NCBI GenBank assembly: GCA_031292915.1
Contig: JAUMSH010000023.1
Location: forward strand, 62,001 to 126,000
DNA length: 64,000 nucleotides
Direction: 5' to 3'
Source: Collinsella sp.
GTDB taxonomy: Bacteria; Actinomycetota; Coriobacteriia; Coriobacteriales; Coriobacteriaceae
Below the pieces are notes generated by a model. That model was not told the origin of the DNA. It did not search any database and saw only the letters and a program-made list of their open reading frames with translations. Below are positions 1 to 8,370 of the stretch, in pieces. The position numbers and the translations under genes were made by a program. Every line of letters starts with the position of its first letter. Position 1 is the first letter of the stretch.

Positions 1-385
1 AGGCGGGATCGTGGAGGGGACGCATGGCCTCGAGGGCCACGACACCTGCTGCCTCGGCAGCGCGGAAGACTTCCAGCGCCTGCGCTTCGGTGGCGCAGAA
101 GGGTTTCTCGACGATGACGTGCTTGCCGCCGGCGATGCAGGCAAGGGCCTGCTCGTAGTGAAGTGCGTTAGGGCTGCCGATATAGACGGCGTCGACGTCG
201 GCGGCTGCCGCGAGCTCATCGAGCGACGTAAAGTTTCGCTCACCACCGCGCTCGGCGGTAAAGGTAGTACCGCGATTGGCGTCGCGTGAAAGCGTGCCCA
301 CAAACGCGGCTTGGTCGTTGGCGTTGACGACTTGGATAAAGTCGTCGGTGATCATGGATGTGCCGATGGTCGCGATGCGCAGCAT
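1..385 (-). CDS. Gfo/Idh/MocA family oxidoreductase (partial, C-terminus off the left edge)
   Basis: The frame reads leftward from an ATG at 385 and runs off the window, so only about 128 N-terminal residues are present. They show a Rossmann NAD(P)-binding start (MLRIATIGTSMITDDF), a central D-A-V-Y-I-G-S-P-N-A-L-H-Y stretch and the family signature E-K-P-F, which holds the Lys that usually acts in hydride transfer. Family members are NAD(P)-dependent sugar or cyclitol dehydrogenases; the substrate cannot be inferred from this part. RNase HI lies upstream on the same strand, 73 bp away. A second member of this family, only distantly alike, is at 8371. Confidence 0.85.
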   Translation of the reverse strand, partial: MLRIATIGTSMITDDFIQVVNANDQAAFVGTLSRDANRGTTFTAERGGERNFTSLDELAAAADVDAVYIGSPNALHYEQALACIAGGKHVIVEKPFCATEAQALEVFRAAEAAGVVALEAMRPLHDPA

Positions 386-458
386 ACGTCCCCCTTGCGT
401 TGTTTGGTCTACAAGATGAGTGTAGCGCGTGGGGATATAAAGCTGCGCGAAAACGCTA

Positions 459-944
459 TTACAGGTCGCTCTCGTTAAAGCCGGTGTCGATATCGAGGTT
501 GCTGCCGTCGGCCGCCGTGGTGGCGAGCTCGTCGCAGCGCTCGTTGAGCTCGTGGCCGGCATGTCCCTTAACCCAGATGAACTCTACCTTATGCTTGCTT
601 TTGGCGGCAAGCAGGCGCTCCCACAGGTCGCGGTTCTTAACGGGCTGCTTGTTGGCGGTTTTCCATCCGCGCTTTTTCCAGCCGTCGATCCAGTGCTTGT
701 TAAAGGCGTTGACGACGTACTGCGAATCGGAATGGACCTCGACCTCGCAGGGGCGGTTAAGTGCCTCGAGCGCCACGATGACCGCCATGAGCTCCATGCG
801 GTTGTTGGTGGTCTTGGCGTAGCCGCGCGAAAGCTCGGAGGTGAAGGTCTTGCCGGCGGGGTTGGTGTATTTGAGCACGGCGCCGTATCCGCCGCGTCCC
901 GGATTTGATCGGGCCGAGCCGTCGGTATAGATGATGACCTTCAC
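459..944 (-). CDS. rnhA: Ribonuclease HI
   Basis: 161-aa RNase H that cleaves the RNA strand of RNA-DNA hybrids (Okazaki primers, R-loops) in the cytoplasm. The four acidic metal-binding residues are visible: D8 in YTDGS, E51 in NRMEL, D73 in HSDSQYV and D138 in ERCDEL. The basic handle [10 protein letters not shown] follows, and the length is typical of type 1 enzymes (about 155 aa). The start is GTG at 944, chosen because AAAGGA precedes it by 5 nt. It lies 63 bp downstream of the LysR gene on the same strand, but no functional link is evident. Confidence 0.96.
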   Translation of the reverse strand: MKVIIYTDGSARSNPGRGGYGAVLKYTNPAGKTFTSELSRGYAKTTNNRMELMAVIVALEALNRPCEVEVHSDSQYVVNAFNKHWIDGWKKRGWKTANKQPVKNRDLWERLLAAKSKHKVEFIWVKGHAGHELNERCDELATTAADGSNLDIDTGFNESDL

Positions 945-1007
945 ATGGTTCCTTTCGTTGGGTACGTTTCGTGTGAGTGACCATTGTAGCGCCGCGTTCG
1001 CCGAGGG

Positions 1008-1946
1008 CTAGCAATCTACCATATCTACCCCGTCCTCTGATGGCTGGTTTTCTTGGATGATGCGGTCGAGCTCGTCGAGGTATTGCTGCAACAGGGGAGA
1101 GGGCTTGCGTTCATCGTGCATGATATAGCCTACGTGCATCGTCGGGGCATCTGCCAGCGGAATCGATGCCATGCCCCATTGCATTTCGTTTGAGAGCACG
1201 CCGGTGGAGAGCGTGTAGCCGTTCGAGGTGATCAGCAGGTTGGTGAGCGTGCCGCGGTCAGAGACTCGAATGTTGCGATCGCAGGGGATGTAGCTAAACG
1301 GCTCCTCGGCGTAATAGAAGGAGTTTGAGGTTCCCTGCTCAAAGCTGTAGCGCGTATAGAGCGTAAGGTCGGCAAGGGACAGCTGCGGGCGGCGGGCAAG
1401 CGGGTGGCGCTCACTTACGAACACGTGGACCTTTGCATCAAAGAGGTGATGGAAGCTTGCTCGGGCATCGGTAAAGGCTTTCTGTAGGACACGATTGTTA
1501 AAGTCGTCCAGATAGAGGATGCCAATGTCGCTGCGAAACGCGCGGACGTCATCGATGATCTGCGACGTGGTGGTCTCGCGCATGATGAACTCGAACTTGT
1601 CGTCCCGGCAGCGCTCGACGACGTTGACGAAGGCCTCGACCGAAAAGGCGTAATGCTGGGCGGAAATGGCGAGGCGGGCTTGCGGGGTGCCGCCGTCCTC
1701 GTAGCGCGCCTCGAGCATGTCGGCCTGCTCTACGACCTGGCGCGCATAGCCCAAAAGCTCGGTGCCGTCGTTGGTGAGCGTGACGCCGCGGCTGGAGCGC
1801 GTAAAGATCTCCAGATGGAGCTCCTGTTCCAGGCTTTTGACGGCGTTTGATATGTTGGACTGAGCGGTATAGAGGCGCTGAGCTGCGGCGTTAATTGAGC
1901 CGGACTCTGCCACGGCAATCAGAAAACGAAGCTGCTGAAGGGTCAT
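1008..1946 (-). CDS. LysR-family transcriptional regulator
   Basis: 312-aa LysR-type regulator. The N-terminal winged HTH reads LQQLRFLIAVAESGSINAAA, then T-A-Q-S-N-I-S-N-A-V-K-S-L-E-Q-E-L (residues about 3-60), followed by a periplasmic-binding-like effector domain to the end. Two in-frame ATGs exist, at 1955 and 1946. The SD GAAAGGA abuts the first with no spacer but stands 8 nt from the second, so 1946 is preferred. The gene is divergent from metY across 270 bp, the usual arrangement for a LysR protein controlling its neighbour. A role in sulfur or methionine metabolism is inferred from position only. Confidence 0.92.
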   Translation of the reverse strand: MTLQQLRFLIAVAESGSINAAAQRLYTAQSNISNAVKSLEQELHLEIFTRSSRGVTLTNDGTELLGYARQVVEQADMLEARYEDGGTPQARLAISAQHYAFSVEAFVNVVERCRDDKFEFIMRETTTSQIIDDVRAFRSDIGILYLDDFNNRVLQKAFTDARASFHHLFDAKVHVFVSERHPLARRPQLSLADLTLYTRYSFEQGTSNSFYYAEEPFSYIPCDRNIRVSDRGTLTNLLITSNGYTLSTGVLSNEMQWGMASIPLADAPTMHVGYIMHDERKPSPLLQQYLDELDRIIQENQPSEDGVDMVDC

Positions 1947-2052
1947 CGACGTCATCCTTTCGATTGCTATCTATAAAACCGATAACAGGTTAGCGCTTTT
2001 AAGTGATTGACCGAGGGAAACAATGCTCGTACTATTCAAAACACACAAAGGC

Positions 2053-2164
2053 GGTAGGTAATTAAGCCAACCACGGAACCGGGATGCGAAAGGAGGCCCG
2101 CATATGAATTGCTTACCAAGACGAATGCCGGGCTCCTGCTTGCGCCCGTCGGCGTGATCAGGAG
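2053..2164 (+). promoter_or_regulatory. Structured 5' leader of metY, candidate riboswitch of unknown class
   Basis: Two strong hairpins lie in the 270 bp before metY. In the first, GGTAGGTAATT (2053-2063) pairs along all 11 positions (two G-U) with AATTGCTTACC (2107-2117), enclosing an A/G-rich 43-nt internal region. The second is CTCCTG (2133-2138) with CAGGAG (2159-2164), with an inner GCGCC/GGCGT stem. Neither resembles a normal terminator. The sequence does not match the SAM-I core as I know it. A CAGGAGAC at the end recalls one cobalamin-riboswitch box, but the rest of that class is not evident. The ligand is unknown. Confidence 0.4.
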
Positions 2165-2218
2165 ACAGCGACTTACTTCTCTTACGCTTATTACTTTTGT
2201 TCGATCAAGGAGATCATC

Positions 2219-3529
2219 ATGAGCCAGTTCATCAACAACCCCGAGCACACTTTTGGTTTCGATACCCTGCAGCTGCACGTTGGCCAGGAGAGCGCCGATC
2301 CTGCATCCGACTCCCGTGCCGTGCCTATCTACCAGACCACGAGCTATGTGTTCCGCAACTCCCAGCACGCCGCCGACCGCTTTGGTCTTGCCGATGCTGG
2401 TAACATCTACGGCCGTCTGACCAACTCCACCCAGGGCGTCTTCGAGGACCGTATCGCCGCACTCGAGGGTGGCGTGGCAGGTCTCGCCGTCGCCTCCGGT
2501 GCTGCTGCCATCACCTATACCCTGCAGGCTCTTGCTCAGGCCGGTGACCACGTGGTGGCTCAGAAGACCATCTACGGCGGCTCCTACAACCTGCTGGAGC
2601 ATACGCTCTCCCAGTTTGGCGTCGAGACCACCTTCGTCAATGCCCACAACCTGGACGAGGTCGAGGGAGCCATCAAGGACAACACCACGGTCATCTATCT
2701 CGAGACGCTCGGCAACCCCAACTCCGACATCCCCAACATCGACGCCATCTCCGAGATCGCCAAGAAGCACGGTCTGCCGGTTGTCGTCGACAACACCTTC
2801 GGCACCCCGTATCTGTTCCGTCCGCTGGAGCATGGTGCCAACATCGTCGTCCATTCCGCAACCAAGTTCATCGGCGGCCACGGCACCTCGCTGGGCGGTG
2901 TGATCGTCGACGGCGGTAACTTCGATTGGAAGGCGAGCGGCAAGTATGCGCAGATCGCCGAGCCCAACCCCTCCTACCATGGCGTCTCGTTTGCCGAGGC
3001 TGCCGGTCCCGCCGCCTTCGCAACCTATGTCCGCGCCATCCTGCTGCGTGACGAGGGCGCCTGCATCAGCCCGTTCAACGCTTGGATCCTGCTCCAGGGC
3101 ACCGAGACTCTGTCGCTGCGCGTTGACCGTCATGTCGAGAACACCAAGAAGGTCGTTGAGTTCCTGGCTGGTGATTGCCATGTCGCCAAGGTGAACCACC
3201 CGAGCCTGTCTGAGCACCCCGATCACGAGCTCTATCAGAAGTACTTCCCCAACGGCGGTGCCTCGATCTTTACCTTTGAGATTAAGGGTGGCCAGGAGGC
3301 AGCTTGGAAGTTCATCGATCATCTGCAGGTCTTCTCGCTGCTCGCCAACGTGGCCGACGTCAAGTCGCTCGTCGTGCACCCGGCTACCACCACGCACTCC
3401 CAGCTCTCTGCCGAGGAGCTCGCCGAGCAGAACATCACGCCCTCCACGATCCGTCTTTCCATCGGTACCGAGAACGCCGAGGATATCATTTGGGATCTGA
3501 AGCAGGCCTTCGCCGCGCTGGACGAGTAA
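2219..3529 (+). CDS. metY: O-acetylhomoserine sulfhydrylase (aminocarboxypropyltransferase)
   Basis: 436-aa PLP enzyme of the Cys/Met metabolism family. It condenses O-acetylhomoserine with sulfide (or methanethiol) to give homocysteine (or methionine). Visible features are LQLHVGQE and QTTSYVF at the N-terminus, the Y-G-R-L-T-N-S-T loop, D191 in VVVDNTFGTP, the Schiff-base Lys K216 in HSATKFIGGHG, and a C-terminal PLP-family end with R-L-S-I-G-T-E. The length matches MetY (about 430) rather than MetB/MetC (about 390). The SD AAGGAG precedes ATG 2219. It has its own structured leader and a strong terminator at 3591, so it is probably transcribed alone, perhaps under the divergent LysR protein. 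Confidence 0.95.
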   Translation: MSQFINNPEHTFGFDTLQLHVGQESADPASDSRAVPIYQTTSYVFRNSQHAADRFGLADAGNIYGRLTNSTQGVFEDRIAALEGGVAGLAVASGAAAITYTLQALAQAGDHVVAQKTIYGGSYNLLEHTLSQFGVETTFVNAHNLDEVEGAIKDNTTVIYLETLGNPNSDIPNIDAISEIAKKHGLPVVVDNTFGTPYLFRPLEHGANIVVHSATKFIGGHGTSLGGVIVDGGNFDWKASGKYAQIAEPNPSYHGVSFAEAAGPAAFATYVRAILLRDEGACISPFNAWILLQGTETLSLRVDRHVENTKKVVEFLAGDCHVAKVNHPSLSEHPDHELYQKYFPNGGASIFTFEIKGGQEAAWKFIDHLQVFSLLANVADVKSLVVHPATTTHSQLSAEELAEQNITPSTIRLSIGTENAEDIIWDLKQAFAALDE

Positions 3530-3590
3530 GGCGACTTGTGCAAGGACCCCTTGCGACTCGATAGGTATAACTGCATAAAATGCCTGCTCA

Positions 3591-3630
3591 AGGTGCCTGT
3601 GCGAACAATGGTTGCACAGGCGCCTTTTTT
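3591..3630 (+). terminator. Rho-independent terminator of metY
   Basis: The 12-bp arm AGGTGCCTGTGC pairs with GCACAGGCGCCT (one G-U) around an 11-nt loop and is followed by six T residues. The remaining 210 bp to the next gene hold no ORF of note, only AT-richer sequence suited to a promoter. Confidence 0.93.
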
Positions 3631-3841
3631 GCATAGAGCGGGTGCAAAAACAGGGTTTTTGACACGCTTTATGCATTCGAGTTGTGGAAAACTCCTGTTG
3701 AGAGGATGTGAGTTTTACGCAATTGACGTGCGACTTTTGAGTAAAACCGCAGGTCGCGATTTGCTCGGGGTACTATGCAGCGCGATCGAATCACACGCAG
3801 CTCAAACGCAGCAAAAACGCACTACGGAGGTTTCCAGCTAC

Positions 3842-4615
3842 ATGAGGATCGATTCACGAAAACCGAAAGCCGCCGCCCTTTCCGCCGCTCTGACCGTGGC
3901 ACTTTTGGCGGGCGCCGGTGCAACTGATGCCCACGCCGCAACATTGTCCGATACGGTTGGATCTACGCCGTCCGAGACGACGCTGGTACAGCCCGTTGAC
4001 TATCGCGGCGATGGTTATGGTTCCATGCAGGAGTGGAACGCCTCGATGGAGGCCAAGCGCGATTCCCTGGAGATGCGCGCTCAGATCATCATGAATATGT
4101 ATGGCGACTATGCCACCGATGACGAGCGCGCTGTGCTGCAGGGCTGTATCGACAGTGTGGGTAGCCTGTTGACGATGAGGGAGGTCGACGCCAAGTCGAC
4201 CGAGCTCGATGAGCTGCGCACTGCGCTTGAGGATGCCAAGCGCGAAGCGCTCGAGGCTGCCGCCGAGGCGGAGGCTGCCGAGGTCGCCCAGGCTTCGTAC
4301 TACAACGCCGGTTACACTCCGTCCTACGCGTCTGCCGCGTCCTACGCGAACGGATCGGGCCTGACGCGCTCTGCGGGTGTCAATAACTACAACGGGCGCC
4401 GCGAGACCTATTACAGCAGCAATGTGCTTTATCACTATCGCACGGGCGAATGGACTCAGGATTCTGAGGGCTTCTGGCGCGATTCCGACGGCTATTACGT
4501 TGTTGCCGCGGGCGATATGGCCCAGGGCTCGACCTTTACGGGCTCCAAGGGTGATTGCAAGGTCTATGACTCCGGCTGCGCTGCCGGAACCACCGACTAC
4601 TACACCGGTTGGTAA
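3842..4615 (+). CDS. Secreted protein of unknown function
   Basis: 257 aa. ATG 3842 follows ACGGAGGT by 9 nt; the open frame extends further upstream but lacks an RBS there. A Sec signal peptide is clear: the basic start MRIDSRKPK, a hydrophobic core and cleavage near A-H-A-A. The mature part has an acidic helical segment rich in Ala, Glu and Asp (residues about 70-140, likely coiled coil), then a Tyr/Ser/Gly-rich tail with several aromatic repeats and two late cysteines (D-C-K-V and G-C-A-A) that could form a disulfide. No domain was recognised. A surface or cell-wall-associated role is a guess. Its nearest neighbours are unrelated. Confidence 0.7.
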   Translation: MRIDSRKPKAAALSAALTVALLAGAGATDAHAATLSDTVGSTPSETTLVQPVDYRGDGYGSMQEWNASMEAKRDSLEMRAQIIMNMYGDYATDDERAVLQGCIDSVGSLLTMREVDAKSTELDELRTALEDAKREALEAAAEAEAAEVAQASYYNAGYTPSYASAASYANGSGLTRSAGVNNYNGRRETYYSSNVLYHYRTGEWTQDSEGFWRDSDGYYVVAAGDMAQGSTFTGSKGDCKVYDSGCAAGTTDYYTGW

Positions 4616-4804
4616 TCTGCCATAAGCAAAATAGGCACATGATGGGCGGGCGTCTTTACTGAGCTTTTAGGCAACGTAAAGCCGCTCGTTCTTTATGCGC
4701 GTCTGAGTTAACAGAGCCCTTACCGTGGCGGTACGCTGGGCGAATGGATGCGGAGCACACTGGTTCTTGAGAAATAAGGTCTTTCTCTTGGAGGAAGTGG
4801 TCTT

Positions 4805-5011
4805 GTGAATGCTCGAGATATTACCGTTGCCGCCGTCGCGTTGATGCTTGGCTGCCTTGGTCCCACGGCCGCGCTCGTCGCGGGCATGCTGGGGTCTTGT
4901 GGGGCTGCCTCTATCGTGGTTGGCGTGTTGATCGCGGCCGCGCTGCTGGGAAGTGCGGGTGTAGCTCTTTGTCGCGACGATGAGGACGAGGTTCCGGAGT
5001 CGCAACGCTAG
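4805..5011 (+). CDS. Small two-helix membrane protein
   Basis: 68 aa starting at GTG 4805, chosen because GGAGGA sits 9 nt upstream. It holds two hydrophobic segments (residues about 8-28 and 34-55) split by G-S-C-G-A, and an acidic polar tail D-D-E-D-E. Three cysteines lie within or beside the helices. The family is unrecognised. It faces a bidirectional terminator at 5051. It resembles in style, but not in obvious sequence, the small membrane protein at 59259. Confidence 0.55.
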   Translation: MNARDITVAAVALMLGCLGPTAALVAGMLGSCGAASIVVGVLIAAALLGSAGVALCRDDEDEVPESQR

Positions 5012-5050
5012 CTGTTGTGAGATTGACCGCCGGTCATAGACGAAGATGAA

Positions 5051-5087
5051 AGCCGCCGTAAGGGGAGTGCTCCTTGCGGCGGCTTTG
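5051..5087. terminator. Bidirectional terminator between convergent genes
   Basis: AGCCGCCGTAAGG pairs with CCTTGCGGCGGCT, with a short loop. T-rich tails occur on the plus side, and the A-run before it serves the minus strand. It separates the small membrane protein from the converging PanE-like gene. Confidence 0.85.
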
Positions 5088-5119
5088 CTGTTAAGGCTGT
5101 TGAATGCGGCGCGTCGGCG

Positions 5120-6034
5120 CTACCAACTTTTCTCGATATCGCGAATGCGTCGATAGAGCCATTCGTTTTGCGGTGCCTGGATATCGTGTTTGGCTGCGAG
5201 GCGGCAGATGGTGCCCGCGAACTCATCAACCTCGGTTTTGCGCCTTGCGATGCGGTCTTGAGCCATCGAGGGCATACCGGCGGGGTCGATTCCCTCGATG
5301 AGGTGCACCATTTGCGTCAGGTCTGCTTCGGTCAGCTCAACGCCCTCGGCGTTGGCAACTGCAAGCGTCTCGCGCATGGCGGAGACAAAGCAGCGGCGCT
5401 GCTCGGAGCCCGGCTCCGTGGCGCTTCCGTAGGTCCCGCCGTAGGCCATGCAGGTCTGGTTGATGCCGTCGTTGAGCATGAGTTTGGCCCACATGCGGTG
5501 CGCAATGTCGCGCTCGACAGTATGGGCGATGCCGCAGCGCGTGTAGAGCCCGTCGATAGCGGCGACGGTCGCGGGGTCCGTGCCGGCCGCCGCGCCAAAG
5601 CGGATTTCGCCCGCATTGGTAAAGGTGAGCGCGCCGTTGAGAAACACGGCGTCCATGCCCTGGCAGATACCAAGAACGGTATGCTCCCAGCCAAAGCGTT
5701 CGGCAATCTTTTGCTCGCTCGTAATGCCGTTGCACAGCGAGGCGATGAGCGTGTTGGGTCCCACGACGCGCTCCATAGTCTTGAGTGCTTGGTCGAGACC
5801 GGTGGTCTTGACTGTCAGGATGACCAGATCGGCGGGCGCTGCCTCGCTGGCACGGACGGACGTGAGATCGCAAGGCTTTCCGTTGACGGTGAGCGCGTCG
5901 TTCGCATGACGCTCAAAACGGGCATCATCCATGACGTATTCGACGGCGTCGTTGCCGAGCGCCCGGGCGATCATGCTGCCGTAGAGCAGGCCGACGCCGC
6001 CCTTGCCGATAAAGGTGACCTTGTTGATCTGCAT
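5120..6034 (-). CDS. panE: 2-dehydropantoate 2-reductase family protein (ApbA/PanE)
   Basis: 304-aa NADPH-dependent reductase. Ketopantoate reductase makes pantoate for pantothenate/CoA synthesis, but this family also holds paralogs with other substrates. The N-terminal Rossmann motif is V-T-F-I-G-K-G-G-V-G-L-L-Y-G, followed by V-K-T-T-G-L-D-Q-A (with the conserved Lys), and a C-terminal helical domain with K-L-M-L-N-D-G-I-N-Q-T and a late conserved E. ATG 6034 is preferred over 6043: GGGGAG is 9 nt from the former and touches the latter. No other pan genes are nearby, so the symbol rests on family membership only. Confidence 0.8.
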   Translation of the reverse strand: MQINKVTFIGKGGVGLLYGSMIARALGNDAVEYVMDDARFERHANDALTVNGKPCDLTSVRASEAAPADLVILTVKTTGLDQALKTMERVVGPNTLIASLCNGITSEQKIAERFGWEHTVLGICQGMDAVFLNGALTFTNAGEIRFGAAAGTDPATVAAIDGLYTRCGIAHTVERDIAHRMWAKLMLNDGINQTCMAYGGTYGSATEPGSEQRRCFVSAMRETLAVANAEGVELTEADLTQMVHLIEGIDPAGMPSMAQDRIARRKTEVDEFAGTICRLAAKHDIQAPQNEWLYRRIRDIEKSW

Positions 6035-6049
6035 GTGAATCATCTCCCC

Positions 6050-6079
6050 ATATAAAAGGCGCCCGCGTAAGGGGCGCCT
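6050..6079 (-). terminator. Terminator of the cyclase-family gene
   Basis: On the minus strand AGGCGCCC and GGGCGCCT pair, followed by TTTTATAT. It ends transcription of the 6156 gene just before the RBS of the PanE-like gene. Confidence 0.82.
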
Positions 6080-6155
6080 GATGGATTGTATGCTGCCAGG
6101 GTGATTGGTGGGTGCGCGGGGCGGCTGTTATAAAAAAGAAACGTTTGCCTGGACG

Positions 6156-6926
6156 CTACGCTGCAGGGCAGACCGCAAAGACGCGGGCGGGGTATCCGAC
6201 GCCATCGCGGACCTTGGGGAAGGTGCAGAAGATGACGGCACCCGTGGCGGGAAGCTCGTCCAGATGGTCCATGACCTCGATCTGATAGCGGTCGACCGAG
6301 AGGATGTATTGCTCGCCGGGGTAGGGGTAGGCGTCCTCGCGCGTGGTCACGCTCGCCGGGTCGGTGTCAGCCGGCTCGTGGCCGATAGCGCCGATGTTGC
6401 GTTCTTCAACGAGCCACTTGATGGCGTCGAGGTCCCAGCCGGGGTAGTGGGGCTGGCCGTCCTCGTCCTTGTTTTCTAGGTCGGCGAGCTTGGACCAGTC
6501 GGAGCGGAAGGCGACAAAGGCGTCCTTGGGAATGCGACCGTGCTCATCCTCCCAGGCTTTGAGGTCCTCGACGGTCAGGACGTAGTCGGGATTTGCGGCG
6601 CACTCCTCGTGCTTGTCGATCACACAGAGCGGATGCATAAACTCGATGGGCTCGATCTCGCCAAGGGAGCGGCCGTCGACATGGAAGTGGCGCGGTGCAT
6701 CGACGTGGGTGCCGTATTGCGAGGCGACCGAATACTGAAAGCAGCGCATGGGTGCGAGCATGTCCCCGGGCGTGTCGGGCAGATAGTCGAAGAGCTCGGT
6801 GGACTCAAACGGCTTAAAGCCAAACCAGTGCGGGGTGTCGCACGAGAGCGTGTGGGTGAGGTCGACCCAGCGATAATCGATACTTTTGAGCTGGGATGCG
6901 AGGTTCCAAAGGTCGAGCGCGGGCAT
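6156..6926 (-). CDS. Cyclase-family metal-dependent hydrolase (kynurenine formamidase-like)
   Basis: 256 aa of the cyclase family (Pfam PF04199), which includes kynurenine formamidase and other amide or lactone hydrolases. The metal-binding signature H-G-T-H-x-D-x-P-x-H-F appears as YGTHVDAPRHFH (residues about 73-84), and W-V-D-L-T-H-T-L-S opens the fold. A later E/H pair lies in I-G-A-I-G-H-E-P-A-D-T-D. The SD GAAAGGAGTC precedes ATG 6926. There are no tryptophan-degradation neighbours, so the substrate is unknown. It is transcribed alone, ending at the 6050 terminator. Confidence 0.85.
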   Translation of the reverse strand: MPALDLWNLASQLKSIDYRWVDLTHTLSCDTPHWFGFKPFESTELFDYLPDTPGDMLAPMRCFQYSVASQYGTHVDAPRHFHVDGRSLGEIEPIEFMHPLCVIDKHEECAANPDYVLTVEDLKAWEDEHGRIPKDAFVAFRSDWSKLADLENKDEDGQPHYPGWDLDAIKWLVEERNIGAIGHEPADTDPASVTTREDAYPYPGEQYILSVDRYQIEVMDHLDELPATGAVIFCTFPKVRDGVGYPARVFAVCPAA

Positions 6927-7089
6927 GGGCGACTCCTTTCATCGGGCTTTTTGCTGATGTTAAAGCGGTGCCGTGACGGCTCGATTTCTGCTGCGTTACG
7001 ATACGTTCTCGATTGCGATTCCACGATGTTTCGGCTGCGTGACCATTGTGTTTCGCCTTGTCGGGGCGCTGATGGCGAAGGGAGGGGCC

Positions 7090-8280
7090 GTGCAATACCG
7101 CGTTGACCCCAAAAGTGGTAACCGAATATCCGCTCTGGGTCTGGGCTGCATGAGGTTTCCCGGTGCGCCGGGACGTCCGGATGCGAAGACAGCCGATGCC
7201 ATCATTTCTCGTGCGGTGGAGCAGGGGATTAATTATCTGGACACGGCCTATCTCTATCCCGGCAACGAGGCTTGCGTGGGCGCTTCGCTTGAACGCCTGG
7301 GCTTGCGCGACCAGGTTTTGCTCGCAACCAAGCTGCCGCATGCTTCGTGCAAATGCGCGGAGGATTTCGACCGGTTCTTCGACGAGCAACTGCGCCGCCT
7401 ACGGACCGACCATATCGACTATTACCTCATGCATAACATTACCTCGCCCGCCCAGTGGGAACGTGTGGTGGCGTTGGGCATTGAGGACTGGATCGCGTGT
7501 CAAAAGGCTGCAGGGCGTATTCGCCAGATTGGTTTTTCGTACCACGGCAGCGCGGTGGATTTCCTGACGATGCTTGACGCATATGACTGGGATTTTTGCC
7601 AGATACAGTACAACTATGCCGGCGAGCGTTACCAAGCGGGAACGGCAGGACTCATGGCGGCTTCGGAGCGCGGGCTCGCGGTGTTTGTGATGGAGCCGCT
7701 GCTGGGCGGGCGTTTAGCGGGCAAGCTGCCGCCACGGGCCCGCGCTGTGCTCGATAGTGCCCGTGACCCGCATTTGCTCACTCCTGCCGCCTGGGGTCTT
7801 TCGTGGGTGTGGAATCATCCTCAGGTGACGATGCTGCTTTCGGGTATGACCGATACCGCGCAGGTGGATGAGAATTCGTCACTGGCAGACCTCGCGTTGC
7901 CGAATTCGATGACTGCCAACCAGCTCGACACGATCGCGCACGTGCTGGATGAGTTTGAAAAATCGAATCGCGTGCCCTGCACGGGATGCGGCTATTGCAT
8001 GCCGTGCCTTAAAGGCATCAATATCCCTGGATGTTTTGCCGCCTACAACGCAAGCTATGCGCACAGCTGGTTTACGGGGCTGTCTCAATACTTTACGGCG
8101 AGCGCGGTGCGCACAAGCGAGCCCAAGTTGGTGAGCAATTGCGTCAAATGCGGCAAATGCGCACGGCACTGCCCGCAGCACATCGATATTCCCGAGCGTC
8201 TCGACGATGTGCGCCGACGTTTCCAGCCTAGTCCCGTGACGGCGGTGCTTAAGGCCTTCGGCAAAACGCGCTCCTCATGA
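7090..8280 (+). CDS. Aldo/keto reductase with C-terminal 4Fe-4S domain
   Basis: 396 aa from GTG 7090 (AGGGAGG just upstream; ATG 7072 is an alternative). Residues about 1-280 form an aldo/keto reductase barrel (LGLGCMRFPG; D-T-A-Y-L-Y with catalytic Tyr; A-T-K-L-P with the Lys; Y-L-M-H). The C-terminus carries ferredoxin-like clusters, C-T-G-C-G-Y-C-M-P-C and C-V-K-C-G-K-C-A-R-H-C-P. This is the architecture of the predicted oxidoreductases common in anaerobes, which may take electrons from ferredoxin. The physiological substrate is unknown. Confidence 0.9.
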   Translation: MQYRVDPKSGNRISALGLGCMRFPGAPGRPDAKTADAIISRAVEQGINYLDTAYLYPGNEACVGASLERLGLRDQVLLATKLPHASCKCAEDFDRFFDEQLRRLRTDHIDYYLMHNITSPAQWERVVALGIEDWIACQKAAGRIRQIGFSYHGSAVDFLTMLDAYDWDFCQIQYNYAGERYQAGTAGLMAASERGLAVFVMEPLLGGRLAGKLPPRARAVLDSARDPHLLTPAAWGLSWVWNHPQVTMLLSGMTDTAQVDENSSLADLALPNSMTANQLDTIAHVLDEFEKSNRVPCTGCGYCMPCLKGINIPGCFAAYNASYAHSWFTGLSQYFTASAVRTSEPKLVSNCVKCGKCARHCPQHIDIPERLDDVRRRFQPSPVTAVLKAFGKTRSS

Positions 8281-8292
8281 CCCTTTTATAAC

Positions 8293-8355
8293 TTGCGGTG
8301 GAATAGTTCCTGTTTGCGGCAGAATAGGGGCCAAACAGGAACTATTTCACCGCAA
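8293..8355. repeat. 63-bp hairpin element, copy 1
   Basis: Perfectly placed 23-nt inverted arms (8293-8315 and 8333-8355) begin TTGCGGTGGAATA and end TATTTCACCGCAA. The loop holds GCGGCAGAATAGGGG. It sits between two same-strand genes and ends 5 nt before the next SD region. The outer stem and loop are shared with the copy at 9460, but five inner base pairs differ by compensatory change (GTTCC/GGAAC here). Confidence 0.8.
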
Positions 8356-8370
8356 CTGAAGGGGGCTGTC

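Noticed and set aside
2053..2164. Calling the metY leader a cobalamin or SAM-I riboswitch
   Set aside because: Only the CAGGAGAC word resembles a cobalamin box. The other conserved boxes of both classes could not be placed, so it is left as unclassified.
2036..3676. A 546-codon open frame on the minus strand opposite metY
   Set aside because: It is the antisense shadow of a highly conserved PLP enzyme. Its product has no recognisable motif, and GC-rich codon bias explains the absence of stops.
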